64,000 bases of DNA from Ovis canadensis (taxonomy: Eukaryota > Chordata > Mammalia > Artiodactyla > Bovidae): positions 14,280,001 through 14,344,000 of the forward strand of contig NC_091262.1 of NCBI RefSeq assembly GCF_042477335.2, in the 5' to 3' direction. How positions within the stretch are numbered: the first letter of the stretch is position 1; each line of letters begins with the position of its first letter. The translations under genes were made by a program, and so were the position numbers. Of the stretch, positions 23,701 to 40,510 are shown in pieces. Under the pieces are notes generated by a model, which was not told where the DNA came from, did no database searches, and saw nothing but the letters and a program-made list of their open reading frames with translations.

Positions 23701-23911
23701 ATGCTCTGAACCTTGAGTATTAAATTTAAGGGTCTTTTCATGCTTGCATTGTTAACTATATAGGGAAATGTCTTTTCATTTATGTGTTCTGTGCTCTTGT
23801 CGTAGGTGTCACGTGTACCTGAGGCGATCTCAGCAGCAGCAAGTACCTGTGGTGGATTTCCAGGCAGAACTGAGACAGGCATTCTTAGCTGAGACACCAA
23901 GAGGTGGTTAA
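14748..23911 (+). CDS. SNURF: SNURF, SNRPN upstream reading frame protein (3 exons, joined)
   Basis: The first cistron of the bicistronic SNURF-SNRPN mRNA, joined from 14748-14761, 20435-20530 and 23806-23911. The 216 coding bases give 71 residues plus TAA, the same length as human SNURF as I remember it. The protein starts MERARDRLHL, has a basic KRRRTAS stretch at residues 26-32 that fits a nuclear localisation signal, a QQQQ run near residue 46, and ends LAETPRGG. Every junction is GT/AG and the phases close without a shift. Residues 39-42 read HVYL, where I recall QLYP in human; the rest is nearly identical. SNURF is a small basic nuclear protein of uncertain molecular role, expressed from the paternal allele. 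The ATG sits in the CpG-rich promoter exon. Identification rests on protein recall, not a database search. Confidence 0.96.
15750..15820 (+). promoter_or_regulatory. Intron 1 element: YY1 site inside a direct repeat, plus NRF1-like site
   Basis: AAGATGGCGGCC (15776-15787) matches the YY1 core. It lies between two copies of the 14-base word TGTGCGGCTCTGCG (about 15762-15775 and 15797-15810); the second copy runs into TGCGCAGGCGTGG, which also occurs upstream of exon 1 at 14589. YY1 and NRF1 sites are known in intron 1 of human SNRPN, so a conserved regulatory element is likely. Confidence 0.6.
16101..17244 (+). other. Intron 1 of SNURF, proximal
   Basis: Unique intronic sequence beyond the CpG island, apart from a short L1 piece (16715-16810). 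Open frames such as that at 16070-16462 lack similarity to anything and have no coding support. Confidence 0.6.
16715..16810 (-). mobile_element. L1 3' end fragment
   Basis: Antisense ruminant L1 terminus: TTTGCTTTACAATATTGTGT, TAGTTTCTGCTGTACAGCAA. Confidence 0.75.
17245..17294. promoter_or_regulatory. Inverted pair of YY1-like sites in SNURF intron 1
   Basis: TCCGCCATTTT (17245-17255) and AATATGGCGGA (17284-17294) are near-perfect inverted copies of a YY1-type core, 28 bases apart. They lie 2.5 kb inside intron 1, beyond the CpG island. A T-rich AG acceptor-like site sits just upstream (about 17175), but no clear exon follows. Confidence 0.5.
17801..18003 (-). mobile_element. Bov-tA SINE
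   Basis: Antisense Bov-tA in intron 1: GTTGCTAACTCATGTCTTGA ... CATGGAGCCGTCTGAGAAGC. Diverged. Confidence 0.9.
18826..19152 (-). mobile_element. CHR-1-type SINE, long form
   Basis: Antisense: AGCTGTGCTGGGTCTTCATT ... TTTACCACTGAGCCATCAGG and GAAGCCCCC. It resembles the copy at 43498-43807. Confidence 0.85.
19238..19360 (+). mobile_element. Bov-tA SINE, 5'-truncated
   Basis: Sense: GGCGGCCCACTCCAGTATTT ... AAAAGTCGGACACGACTGAG and CGACTAA. Confidence 0.93.
19561..20434 (+). other. Intron 1 of SNURF, distal
   Basis: Unique AT-rich intron up to the exon 2 acceptor. No named repeat or RNA gene seen. Confidence 0.5.
20435..20530 (+). CDS. SNURF: SNURF exon 2
   Basis: A 96-base exon between the acceptor ...CTACCTCAG and the donor GTGAGT. 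It completes the split Arg codon and encodes DRLHLRRTTEQHVPEVEVQ followed by the basic VKRRRTASLSNQ segment. The basic run is the most characteristic part of SNURF. It ends two bases into a Glu codon. Confidence 0.96.
20531..21529 (+). other. Intron 2 of SNURF, first part
   Basis: Unique intron, AT-rich. No named feature seen. Confidence 0.5.
21530..21886. mobile_element. Tigger-like DNA transposon (non-autonomous)
   Basis: Terminal inverted repeats CAGTTGTCTCTTGTATAAC at the left and the complement of CAGTTGACCCTTAAATAAG at the right. TA precedes the left end. The interior has no transposase frame. It fits a pogo/Tigger MITE of the CAGTTGACCC class. Confidence 0.75.
21887..22837 (+). other. 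Intron 2 of SNURF, middle
   Basis: Unique AT-rich intron with nothing I can name. Confidence 0.45.
22838..22895 (-). mobile_element. SINE scrap (Bov-A/Bov-tA type)
   Basis: TTGTTCAGTTGCTTAGTCAT ... GACCCCATGAACTGCAG, only the 3' end, antisense. Confidence 0.8.
23005..23182 (+). mobile_element. Bov-tA SINE
   Basis: Sense Bov-tA missing its head: GGTTCCATCCCTGGGAAGAT ... AATTGGATACAACTAAAGTG, 620 bases before SNURF exon 3. Confidence 0.92.
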
Positions 23912-23931
23912 AGCAGTATTGGAACACCAAG
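23806..23931 (+). CDS. SNURF: SNURF exon 3 with stop codon and inter-cistron UTR
   Basis: The acceptor is CGTAG ending at 23805. Coding runs to TAA at 23909-23911 and encodes ECHVYLRRSQQQQVPVVDFQ, then AELRQAFLAETPRGG. The likely donor is GTAGCT at 23932, so the last 20 bases (23912-23931) are the start of the untranslated spacer before the SmN cistron. The donor is weaker than the others here. Confidence 0.92.
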
Positions 23932-26193
23932 GTAGCTGATTTCAAGAGAAAAATAAAAACAGGTTATAGCTGATGAAATCATGATCAGGATTAAACAACT
24001 AATTAAAGGGTAGGATGTTTGGAGGTCATTTAATTATTTGGGATATATTCAATTTCTTTTCCTTAAAAGCATCATACAAATATAAACACATAGCAGAAAA
24101 TTTTAAAAAGTAAAAGCAGTACCTTAATGCTCTCACCCTGAAAGACTTTTGTCATGAGTTACTTTCTAGACAATGTAGTCTTTGCTTTTTAGGTAGTTTT
24201 ATTCATATTTAACTTGTACTGCTTTTCACCTTAACGTAAGAGAAGTATTTCATTATAAATAGTTGCTGAATATCCTCCTAATATGTTTTAGAATTCCTTT
24301 CTGTGAGAACTTTATCTTTTCTGCTGATAGTTTGAAATGAAGTTTCAGTGATTTGCTTTTTGCAAAACAGATAGGACCATTTCCTTGGATATGCAGATGT
24401 GAAAATAAATCAAGGAATTTGAAATTAAGGTTCATGTTCTAAATTATATTATGAATTATTAGTCTTCAGTTGCCATGAGAAAGTATAGTGCCAGGTACAC
24501 TTTCATCTGCATTAATTTTGTCAATTACATATAATTTATTTCTATTAAATTAGAAATACACATCACATCCATTAGCAGATGAGAAGCTAAATATTTTCCC
24601 AGGCTTATTTACTACTTATTTCTTGTTTTCTTTCCTCATATTTTGTTACCCATTTGTTTGAGTCATCTGACAATGTAACAAAACTATTATTAACTTATGA
24701 TTTGTCAGTATTATGTAGATTTATTTACAGTGTCTTTTTGTGTTAATTGCTTAGATTTTTAGAAAATTGCAATTAATTTTGATTAAATACTCTATTTTTC
24801 CTTTCTTAAGTTTAAGATTTGAATGACCTAAGTTCAAAGGGTTTAGTATGTACTTTTCAGAAACTAAGGAAAGAAGTTTATAGATGAGTTTTCTTCTAGA
24901 TTTTCTTTATTTCTATTTCAGAGTATAACCCCGCAACTCAAATTAATTAGGCTTATGGCCATCATTTCAAATGGAAAAATCCTCCCCTACTGAATACTTT
25001 ACCCAGCATTCTCCAGTAATTGCCTGGACTTGATTGCAAGACAGTAGAATTGATTTCAGGCAGTGGAATCTGATAATTGTCCTCAGCTGTCCCCCAGAGT
25101 AAGAACATTTTTACATGAATAAGTGTGCATAATTGATTTTTTAACCAAGAATTTTTTGGCCCTTTAGTATAGTTTAGATACTCTTGCAAGTTCCTGTATA
25201 GTATTATTTAAATCATAATTATGATCTACAAGTAGAGTAATCTAATTTTCTAAGTTTTAAGTGCTAGTTTCATCTAAATAGTACTAGTTACTAGAATTAT
25301 TTTACAGCAAGATTGATAAAGTATCTGACTCATTTATTGCCTGTTTTTATAAATAAAATTTTGTTAGCACAGAGCCATATCCATTTATTTAAATAAGGCC
25401 TGTGGATATTATTGACAGTACAGTGGCAGGTGGGAGCATTCATGACAGATTGAATGGCAGGCAAGACCTACAATATTTATTGTCTTTCCTTTTAAAAGAA
25501 AAAGTCTGCTAGTCTCTTAGAGAACCACTTTCAAAGATGAAAACATAAGGTGGAGCCAGTAGGGGAGTGTTGGTGCTATAGAATGTGGTAAAGGGAAAGG
25601 TATTACAAGGAGAGTAGATGAAGTAAACATTACAGAGTAGAGAATCAGATGAATTTAGTGACAAGGGTCTTGTTAAAGTCTGCTATACGTGTAAATGGGT
25701 AAAGACATTTAAACAATTGATATGTTTTCTTTTTCATTATAAAAATGTAAAGCATATGAGTGATAGCCAAGAAAAATGGGAAAGTAAACCACAGATTTTA
25801 AATAGCCATGTTTCAACCATAGTGGCATTTTTTTTCTTTCATTTTACCCATTTGCTTTTCTTTTGAAAACATAGTTGTAATCATGTTTTTAAACTATTCT
25901 ATTTATGTATATCATTAATGTTCCTTCATTTTATTACATAATCCTCAATATGATTTGTAATGAATAAATGATGGTCCCTTCATGATTTACTTTTTCTTTG
26001 TACTTGTGTTTCTTTCCCCCTAGTTTGCTATGCTGTTACGAATATTCTGCATTTTTAAGATAGTGTATATTAGGTATTTTAAATTTATTAGGATGAGGAT
26101 TCAGTTTGGGTATGCAACGTATAAAAATTAGTAATTTATAAAATGTTTTGTTATGTTGCTTTCTAATAACACAATAAGCAGTATTGATTACCA
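23932..26193 (+). other. Intron between SNURF exon 3 and SNRPN exon 4, first part
   Basis: AT-rich, mostly unique intron; a possible hAT fragment is listed at 25340-25510. No RNA gene recognised. Confidence 0.5.
25340..25510 (-). mobile_element. Old hAT-like DNA transposon fragment
   Basis: GCCTGTTTTTATAAATAAAATT ... is characteristic; the block from TTATAAATAAAATTTTGTTA to CTACAATATTTATTGTCTTT and AAAAAGTCTGCTAG matches a common non-autonomous hAT element in antisense, as at 6480-7215. Confidence 0.55.
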
Positions 26194-26205
26194 TCAAGAA
26201 TAATT

Positions 26206-26570
26206 CAGTTCAGTTGCTCAGTCACGTCTTGATACTTTGCGACCCCGTGGATTGCAGCACACTAGGCTTACCTGTCCGTCACTAACTTCTGGAGTCCACT
26301 CAAACTCATGATTATTAGAGTCAGTAATGCCATCCAGCCATCTCATCCTCTGTCGTCCCCGTCTCCTCCTGCCTTCAATCTTTCCCAGCATCAGGGTCTT
26401 TTCTAATAAGTCAGTTCTTCACATCAGGTGGCCAAAGTATTGGAGTTTCAGCTTCAGTGTCAGTCCTTCCACTGAATATTCAGGACTGATTTCCTTTAGG
26501 ATTGACTGGTGGATCTCCTTGCAGTCCAAGGGACTCTCAAGAGTCTTTTCCAACACCACAGTTCAAAAGT
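26206..26570 (-). mobile_element. BovB 3' end with target-site duplication
   Basis: Antisense BovB terminus (365 bases), flanked by TCAAGAATAATT at 26194-26205 and 26571-26582. The perfect 12-base duplication makes the boundaries certain. Confidence 0.96.
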
Positions 26571-26582
26571 TCAAGAATAATT

Positions 26583-27740
26583 ACTACAGTGATAATTTCT
26601 TAGTACCACCTTTGATGTCTCTTTTTTCCCCTTTGATAAACACTTTCCAAAATGGAAAAATTGTTTTCCTCTGGTTTAAGTGGCATTGCTTTGTGGATTA
26701 ATAGTTTCCACTTACTTGTGTTTCTCACATTAGACTTTTGTGCATTTTTTTTTTCAGTGAAGGGTCTATTTTACCAGGTGAACGGGAACTAATACTATAC
26801 CATTGTTCTGTGACTTCTCATTTTTTGTATGTTATTTGGCCAAGTCTGACCATCAGATCTTTTGATTTAAGGAAGCTTTACACATCTACGTAGTTTAATC
26901 ATTTCAAAGTCCACCCTTTTCAAAAATTTGAGAACTCTTCTTTCTGAGGAGTCCGAGGATGTAGTCAGGCTCGATGGACCATTTATTTGTTTATGTCCGC
27001 TTTCATAGAAAATTTATTATAACTGCTAATTCCTTAGTGCAGTGTAATATTGCTGCTCTTGTTTTTTTTTTCCTCTTACTGCGTTTTGTTCTTTGCTGTG
27101 GAGATAACATTTGATCATTCTACAAAGTAATATATCTCCTTTCCCTCACAAGGATTCATGATTAGAGTATGCTGAATTTAGGAATGAGATATAGCTTTCT
27201 GAATTTCAAGTGCATCTCATTAAGAGAAGCCCATTCTTAACCTCTCCAATTAGTCAACCCCTATTCTGAGTGAAATGTTACCTTCTATTTATATGGATTA
27301 TTTTATACATAATACATACTTATGTTCCCAGTTCTGTAGGTCTCCAGTTCTTAGTCCGTGACTCAAATCCCCAGGTGCGTTTTTATACTCGGTAATAACT
27401 TAGTGGTTGTGGGAGGAGTTTGGAACCTCAAACAGATTAGAGGGACAGATACAGGCCTGACTGGCTTCCTCTTGTGTTCTGATCTACTATACCAGGAAAT
27501 CTTTGTTTGCATTTGTTGATCTGTTAATAGCTAAGGTGTATGAACCTGGTTTGGTATGTGTTCACTGAAATACCAAGCAGAATAAAACATTTGGAATGGG
27601 TCTGATTGGGAAATCTGGACTCTGAAGTCTTTTGGCACTTGAAGGTAAAATCCCTGACTCTGAATTATAAAATTCCATTTGAGGGGTGACTGACTACAAA
27701 TATCCACCTTAAATGCCCATTTGATACTGGTTCCTACTGA
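26583..27740 (+). other. Intron 3 continued, nothing recognised
   Basis: Unique intron sequence. No repeat or RNA gene I can name. Confidence 0.45.
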
Positions 27741-27950
27741 AAAGTGAAAGTGTTAGTCGCTCAGTTAATGTCTGACTCTGCGACCTCATGGACTATTGCT
27801 CCCTGGGCTGCTATATCCATGGAATTCTTCAGGCAAGAATACTGGAATGGGTAGCAGTTCCATTCTCCAGGGGATCTTCCTGATGCAGGGATTGAACTCA
27901 GGCCTCCTGCATTGCAGGCAGATTCTTTGTCTGAGCCACCAGGGAAGCCT
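27741..27950 (-). mobile_element. Bov-tA SINE
   Basis: Antisense: GTGAAAGTGTTAGTCGCTCA ... TCTGAGCCACCAGGGAAGCC, near full length. Confidence 0.94.
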
Positions 27951-28569
27951 ATTATATTAATCTTTATTTCAGAAACCTTTCTGTGATTACATTTCTTTCC
28001 TTTACATGTAATTTTGAAAAGCCGTATCCAGCCCTGTTTTTTTTCACCTGGTAATCACTGTCTGTGGCTCATTGTCTACTAGCATGTCTCCATTTGGGAA
28101 TAAGGGCCAGGAATACTGTCTTACTGAACATTCAGCTGCTTTTGTTCTTTGGAGGCACTAGTGGCAATATTAAATATAATCTTAGCAACTTTGAAGATTA
28201 TTTGACGGTTCAGACAATTTACAAGAACAGCTTTATTGGTATATGTTATATATACCATAGGATTTGCCCAGTTATAAGCAGATTGCTGTTACAGCCATTG
28301 CCACACGTCCTTTTAGGGTTTTCTGTTGCCCGAGTAAGATCCCTTTGTGCCATTTAATTCATTCCCCAACTCCATCCCCTATTTCAGATAACCACTTAAC
28401 TTTCTATCTCCATGGATTGCTGAAGATCTTAAATCTTAGCTATACTATCATAAAAGTGGAAATTGCAAGTGGTTCAAACATATACCAAGGTTTCCTGAAT
28501 TTACAGACTGCTCTTTTATAGAGAATCCTGTCAGAATTCAGAACATTTAAATTATAGGCCTGAAACTTT

Positions 28570-30155
28570 TCATGTGGATATGGATTAAAATTGCATTCTT
28601 CCTCTGCAATTTTTTGGAAGAGTTTGAGCAGGATAGGTGTTCTCTAAACTTTTGATAGAATTTGCCTGTGAAGCCATCTGGCCTTGGGCTTTAGTTGGAA
28701 GATTTTTTATTACAGTTTCAATTTGCATGCTTGTGATTGGTCTGTTCATATTTTCTGTTTCTTCTTGGTTCGAGTTTGGAAGGTTATACTTTTCCAAGAA
28801 TTGGTTCCATTTCTTCCACCTTGTCCATTTTATTGGCATATAATTTGCTCATACTATTCTCTTATGACCTTTGGTATTTCTGTGTTGTCTGTTGTAACTT
28901 CTCCTTTTTCATTTTTCGTTTTGTTGATTTGAGTCTTCCCCCTTTTGTTCTTGATGGGATCCTCAGTTTTATCTTCTCACAGAATCAGCTTTGCAATTAA
29001 TTTTGCTGTAGTCTCCATTTCTTTTTCATTTGTTTCTTCTGATCTTTGTGATTTCTTTCCTTCTACTAGCTTTAGGGTTTTTTTGTTGTTCTTTTTCTAG
29101 TTGACTTTAGGTGTAACATTAGGTTGTTTATGTGATGTCTCTTTTTTCTTGAGGTGGCTTGTATATCTATAAATTTCCCTCTTAGCACTGCTTTTATTGC
29201 ATCCAATAGATTTTGAGTTGTGTTTTCATTGTCATTTGTTTCTAGACGTATTTTGATTTCCTTTTTGATTTCTTTAGTGAGCTGTTGGTTATTCAGAAGC
29301 CTGTTTAACCTCCATGTGTTTGTGTTTTTTATAGTACTTTTCTTGTAGTTGATACCTAATCTTACAGCCTTATCAGAAAAGATGCTTGAAATGATTTCAA
29401 CTTTAAAAAATTTAACCAAGGGTTTGATTTCTAGCCCAGGATGTGATCTATCCTGGAGAATGTTCCATGTGCACTTGAGAAAAAAGTGGTCTATTTTTTT
29501 GTGGATGAAATACCCTGTAGATATCAATTAGGTCTAACTGATCCATTGTATCAGTTAAAACTTGGGTTTTCTTATTGATTTCCTGTCTGGATCATCTGTC
29601 CATTGGTGTGAGTGGGATATTTTTAAGTCCCCTATTGTGTCACCCTGTTACCAAAATCAGACAAAGATGCCACAAAAAAGGAAATTACAGGCCAATTACT
29701 GATGAACATAGATGAACAAATCCTCAACTAAATGTTAGCAAACAGAATCCAATGGTGGGCTTTATCCAGGGATGCAAGGATTCTTCAGTATACACAAATC
29801 AGTCAATATGATTCACCATATTAACAAATTGAAATATAAAAATCACATGATCTTCTCAGTAGATGAAGAGAAAGCCTTTTACAAAATTAAACACCCATTT
29901 ATGATAAAACCTCACCAGGGAGTAGGCATAGAAGGAACATACCTCAACATAATAAAGGCCGTATATGACCAACTCAGAGCAAACATCCTCAGTGCTGAAA
30001 ACCTGAAAGCATTTCCTTTAAATTCAGGAATAAGATGAGTCCACTCTCACCACTCTTACCACTATCATTCAACATAGTTTTGAAAGTCCTAGCCTTAGCA
30101 GCCTGAGAAGAAAAAGATATAGAAGGAATCCAGATTGGAAAAGGAGAAACTACAT
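28570..30155 (+). mobile_element. L1 ORF2 fragment with inverted 5' segment
   Basis: 28570-29651 is L1 ORF2 on the minus strand: the endonuclease-RT linker, for example FFLKCTWNILQDRSHPGLEI and KKWNQFLEKYNLPNSNQEET. 29652-30155 continues ORF2 on the + strand from a KENYRPIS-like motif (KGNYRPIT) through VNMIHHINKLK to GIQIGKGE. The two halves are nearly contiguous in L1 coordinates, so this is one twin-primed insertion. Its 3' end is missing. Confidence 0.87.
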
Positions 30156-31485
30156 TTATTGAGGGTAGGATTGACTTACAGAAAAAGCTGCACACAGGAT
30201 GCATGGCAGTTTGCATGCGGAGAACAAAGCTTGGGAGAGTCCGAGTAATGGTCATTTTATTTTATTTTTTTTAGAAAACCTAATACCCTCCAAATTCTCT
30301 TTAAAATGTAGTGAACTGACACACAATTTTTCTAATTGTAGGGAAATACTGCCTCTACAGTTTACCATCCTTACTGAACTATTTGCATAACCTTGTTAAA
30401 CTCTCTTCTAATCTATTATAGTTTTACACACCATTCTTTTTTGTTGATACCATAGATCTTAACCACTATTTAAATGATTTTATTTTCACATAAGAAAATA
30501 GATGATTGTAAATTACTTAACCAGCTTACTGTTTGTAAATTTCTCTATTGAAAACAATGGAGACAGTAATCTTACTTGAAATGTTTGCATTGTTGAAAGT
30601 ATAATTATACTAGATTTGTTTATGATACTGAGTTACTTTTACATGTAAAACCAAATTCCCATTCATAAAGAACATAATGTGTATGTTTGCTTTTTAAATA
30701 TAATTAGCAGTTTGAGACCACTTACTAGTTTTGGCTAGGTTTGGTTCATACTTATTAGAAGCATTTTCTTAAGTATATCTGGGGAAATGATAGTATTCTA
30801 ATGCTTGTTTCTTTGATTACTAAGAAAGTTGACTGTACATACATGTAAGCATTCAGTAGTGGTATGTCGCCTTTTGACAAAGGACATCTTAAGCAGGTAC
30901 GTGATAATATATTGTATTCTTAGTGAAGAGATATTTCCTAGCATTATTCTGAAGGGACTTTGGCTTGGTGCGGGGAGGTAACACTGAGGTTGAAAGCATT
31001 TAGGTGGTTTAGCCAAGGAGCAAAATCTGGGTTAACTCAGGAGGAATTCAAATGGAGAAATTTAGGAATACCAAAATGTTGAAGTTGAGATTACTTGGTA
31101 TTAATTTGTGACCAGAGAATTAAACACCTTAGAATAAGGATGGAAAAAGAGAATACTACATTTTGGGAATATTAATAGAAAAGCTTATTTTTGAAACTTT
31201 AAAGAATTTTCTGTGTAAAATTACATTCAACAAACTGGTAACTTACAGGTGTGCAAAAAATGGGAGATAAGGTGATCAAATAGTGAAATTTGGTGTTTAA
31301 TTGGTGGGTATAAGAATGAAATGGAGTTATTTAAGATTTTCTGCCTGTTTTAAACCATGGTAGATGTGGTGCAGCTTGATCATGCTTTCCTCTGCAGGCT
31401 CCATCTACTATTTGAAGCTTCTGCCTCAGCTTGCATTGTTTGTAAGAGAACCTGCGTCATACCTTTATCTGTAGCCTTCCCTTAG
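30156..31485 (+). other. Intron before SNRPN exon 4, nothing recognised
   Basis: Unique AT-rich sequence up to the exon 4 acceptor. I see no named element. Confidence 0.45.
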
Positions 31486-31540
31486 GTCTTAAGGATCCTG
31501 AAACTTTCCTGTGGACATTGAATTTGGTGGAACAGCAATC

Positions 31541-31543
<3 letters not shown>
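31486..31543 (+). CDS. SNRPN: SNRPN exon 4: 5' UTR and start codon
   Basis: The exon ends exactly with the SmN ATG (31541-31543), followed directly by the donor GTAAGAT. The preferred acceptor is the pyrimidine-rich CCTTCCCTTAG ending at 31485, giving a 58-base exon. An alternative acceptor (TTTCCTCTGCAG ending about 31397) would give a longer exon. The start codon is thus separated from the next codon by a 1.2 kb intron. Confidence 0.85.
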
Positions 31544-37425
<5,882 letters not shown>

Positions 37426-37575
37426 GATACTGTTGATCCTTCTTAGTCACTTTTTGTCCTGCAATGCAGCTTGTGAAATGTGTGAAATGTTTGTGAGCTT
37501 TTGTCCCCTTCTGCTCCATTAATATTAGCTAATAAATGCATAGAGCAATTAAACTGTGAGGTACTGTTGTACATT
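37426..37575 (+). terminator. SNRPN: SNRPN 3' UTR and poly(A) signals
   Basis: A short 3' UTR with AATAAA at 37531-37536 and ATTAAA at 37548-37553, followed by T/G-rich sequence that fits a cleavage signal. The exact cleavage site cannot be read. Another AATAAA lies near 37769. Because snoRNAs follow downstream, some transcripts presumably read through. Confidence 0.8.
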
Positions 37576-38092
37576 TTTTGCCTTTTGATGTTTTTTTAGA
37601 GGTCAGAGTTAAGATTGGGATTTTTCTGGTCTTGAAGTTATTATGGATGAGGTAAATCCTGTTAACCAACTCATTTAAATAATTTTGTCTTTAGGTCTTA
37701 TGGTAAAACTGTTGTGATACTTGTTTTAGCTTCACAACTTTGACTTTGTGCACTGGCTGGTATCATATAATAAACTTTATACTGACCCCTCTACTTTACC
37801 ATGCTATATATACTTGAAGGAAAGTAGGGATGTGATGCCTTGTAAGGTCATCTGTAGAAGGAAACTGATACTGAATTAGATTTTGTTTCTTCAATCAAAG
37901 TATTTGAAATGGGAAGGTTCTCCCTTCCTTGCAAACTTACTTCAGTTGATGACCTTTTTGGACGTAGTGTCTTGTGCCTTTCTGGTCAGAGAGACGACAT
38001 GATCCTGGAGTAATCATCATTCCCTACCAGTGAGTAAGTATTTACAAATTTTAAAATGAATGGTAGAGTATGGGTCCTGGGACACTTCTTTA
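37576..38092 (+). other. Downstream of SNRPN, unique
   Basis: Unique sequence after the poly(A) site, containing a further AATAAA near 37769. No gene seen. Confidence 0.45.
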
Positions 38093-38213
38093 AATTTTAC
38101 TTTTAGGCTGCACTGTGCACCATGTAGGATCTTAGTTCCCTGACCAAGGATCAGATGCACACCCCCTACGTTGGAAGCATGGTGTCTTAACCACTGGACT
38201 ACCAGGGAAGAAC
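38093..38213 (-). mobile_element. CHR-type SINE
   Basis: Antisense: CATGTAGGATCTTAGTTCCC ... AACCACTGGACTACCAGGGA. Confidence 0.88.
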
Positions 38214-39064
38214 CTAGTTGACTGTTAAGTACCAGTTACAATCATATCCAGCTGCATCATTTAGTGATGTATGGGAAGTTCAGAGAAGTAGACAGTATCT
38301 TCCAAATAAATAATTAACAAATGCCCAAATATCTAGGTCTAGTTAGAGTTGATACGTAACAGTGAAATCTTTTAAAAGGAAGAGGTTGAAGGTTTCAGGT
38401 TTTATGGCTAAGGTTTCAACTAGACAATAAATGAGTCCTTATTGACTGTAGCAATTAGCTTGTAAAACACCACAGTTCAAGACTGGTAATAACTCCTTAC
38501 TAATTTAAGACTTGTAGACTAATTTATCTTCTGCTTCGATTTTATCAGCAGAGATTGTATCTGTGTCGCCTTTTCCAGCTTTTAAATCATGGCCTTTCAA
38601 ATAACCGTCTCTGGAAGAAGAGGGGCATTCAAAATGACTACAGGTGCTGGCCCCAACTTTATATGATCTATCCCAAAGTAATTTTTAGATTAATGGCCAC
38701 TTTCAGGTAAGAAACAAAAGCAGCCAAGCCTTCCTTGGTTTAGGAGATTTTATAATACATGAGATAACTTTTTTAGAGTTTGTGAATGTTACAAAGAAAC
38801 TTTGTGATAACTGAGCCCCAGGCATTTGGATCTCTGTAGGCAAAACCATTCTCTTAGGAGAAAATTGACCCTGATATATATGACAGATACACAACCCTCA
38901 TTTTTTATTTTTTTTATTTTTCCAACCCTCATTTTTTAGAGAAAAAGTATGTAAAGAGTTTATTTTCTAAGAAGCTTGGTCTCTGGATCAGCTTTAAATA
39001 ATTTGTGGTACATTTTTATGTTTTTGGAAAGAAAATACTCATCCTTGTATAGATCTGCTGGTGT
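38214..39064 (+). other. Downstream interval, nothing recognised
   Basis: Unique sequence. No RNA gene or repeat I can name. Confidence 0.4.
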
Positions 39065-39075
39065 GCATAGCCTTT

Positions 39076-39341
39076 GCTACTACTGCTAAGTCGCTTCAGT
39101 CGTGTCTGACTCTGTGTGACCCCAGAGACGGCAGCCCGCCAGGCTCCCCCGTCCCTGGGATTCTCCAGGCAAGAATACTGGAGTGGGTTGCCATTTCCTT
39201 CGCCAGTGCATAAAAGTGAAAGTGAAGTCGCTTAGTGGTGTCCGACTCTTAGCGACCCCATGGACTGCAGCCTACCAGGCTCCTCCATCCATGGGATTTT
39301 CCAGGCAAGAGTACTGGAGTGGGGTGCCAGTGCCTTCTCCG
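39076..39341 (-). mobile_element. Bov-A2 SINE with perfect target-site duplication
   Basis: Antisense dimeric Bov-A2, little diverged. GCATAGCCTTT is duplicated at 39065-39075 and 39342-39352, which suggests a fairly young insertion. Confidence 0.96.
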
Positions 39342-39352
39342 GCATAGCCTTT

Positions 39353-40174
39353 AGATATGCATATTTAAAGACTACTTGTTCTCTAATATTAATTAAAGAT
39401 GGCCTCTTTTGCAAGTTAGAGGTGAATGGCAAGAACCCTAGATTATGCAAAAAGCTTACTTCCATTATTTTTGCTTGGTGATAATAGTATTTTTCTCTGG
39501 TTAGAACTTGATTTTTTTTTTTTGAGAACTCTTCATTGTAGAACCCATACAAAGAAAACTTAGGTGTAAGAGAAGTATGGGTATTTTGTTGTGGATTGCT
39601 AGGTCTGCTTCTACAGTGTTATTTTTTGGTCACATACTAATACCAACATAGTCAGTTTTTAGACACTCATGAAGTAAATACTTGGTGTCTCTAAGAGTTT
39701 CTCCTACATACCTGCATTTGAATGAGTGCATGTTCACCTAAAACATAGTTGGACAACAACTTCCTGGTTTCCTGTTCACATTTACTGTAATGTAATTTAC
39801 TGTAATGTTCACATTACATTCACTGTGGCTCCATAAAGATATACATATTGTATAGCAATGTATATTTTTATTGTGGTTTACAATTTTCAGTAGAATTCTG
39901 GGACTTTTAAAAATTGAAGTAAGAAGTTGGTATTTAATAATTAATACTACCTTTCTGGTTTTGAGTTGTTTGTGGTATTCTGTGCTTATGTGATAGACAA
40001 ACTGACGTTAGTATAGAAGCATGTGAGATGTGACATAGTTCCCTGCTTCCATAGACTCAGTACTCACTTGTGTAATCATGTCTAATTTTAGAAGTCTTCT
40101 AATTTTTCCCAGCTTCACTGATAGCATTGTATAAATTTAAATAAATTCATAAATTTAAATTCATAAATAGCATT
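39353..40174 (+). other. Downstream interval, nothing recognised
   Basis: AT-rich unique sequence with small local duplications near 39780 (TTTACTGTAATG). No gene. Confidence 0.4.
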
Positions 40175-40510
40175 GTATAATTTTAAAGTATACAGCATGA
40201 TGTCTTGTAATAGGTATATATTGTGAAGATTACCACAGTAAGATGAATTAGCACATCTGTTGCCTTATGGAGTTATTTTTTGGTAGTAAGAACATTTAAG
40301 ATCTATTTGTAAAATTTGTCATAGCAGATTTTAAGTGTACCATATATTAACTGTAGTCATCATGCTCTACATCAGATCCTTAGAGTTTATTCATCATATA
40401 ATTGAAAGTTTATTACTTTTGATCAGCATTTCCCCATTTCTTCTACCCCCTAAGCCCCTGGCAGCAATCACCATTCTAGTCTTCAGATTTTTTAGATTCC
40501 ACATTAAGTG
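40175..40510 (-). mobile_element. Old L1 3' fragment
   Basis: Antisense L1M-like text: TATTAACTGTAGTCATCATG, CCCCTGGCAGCAATCACCAT. Confidence 0.65.
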
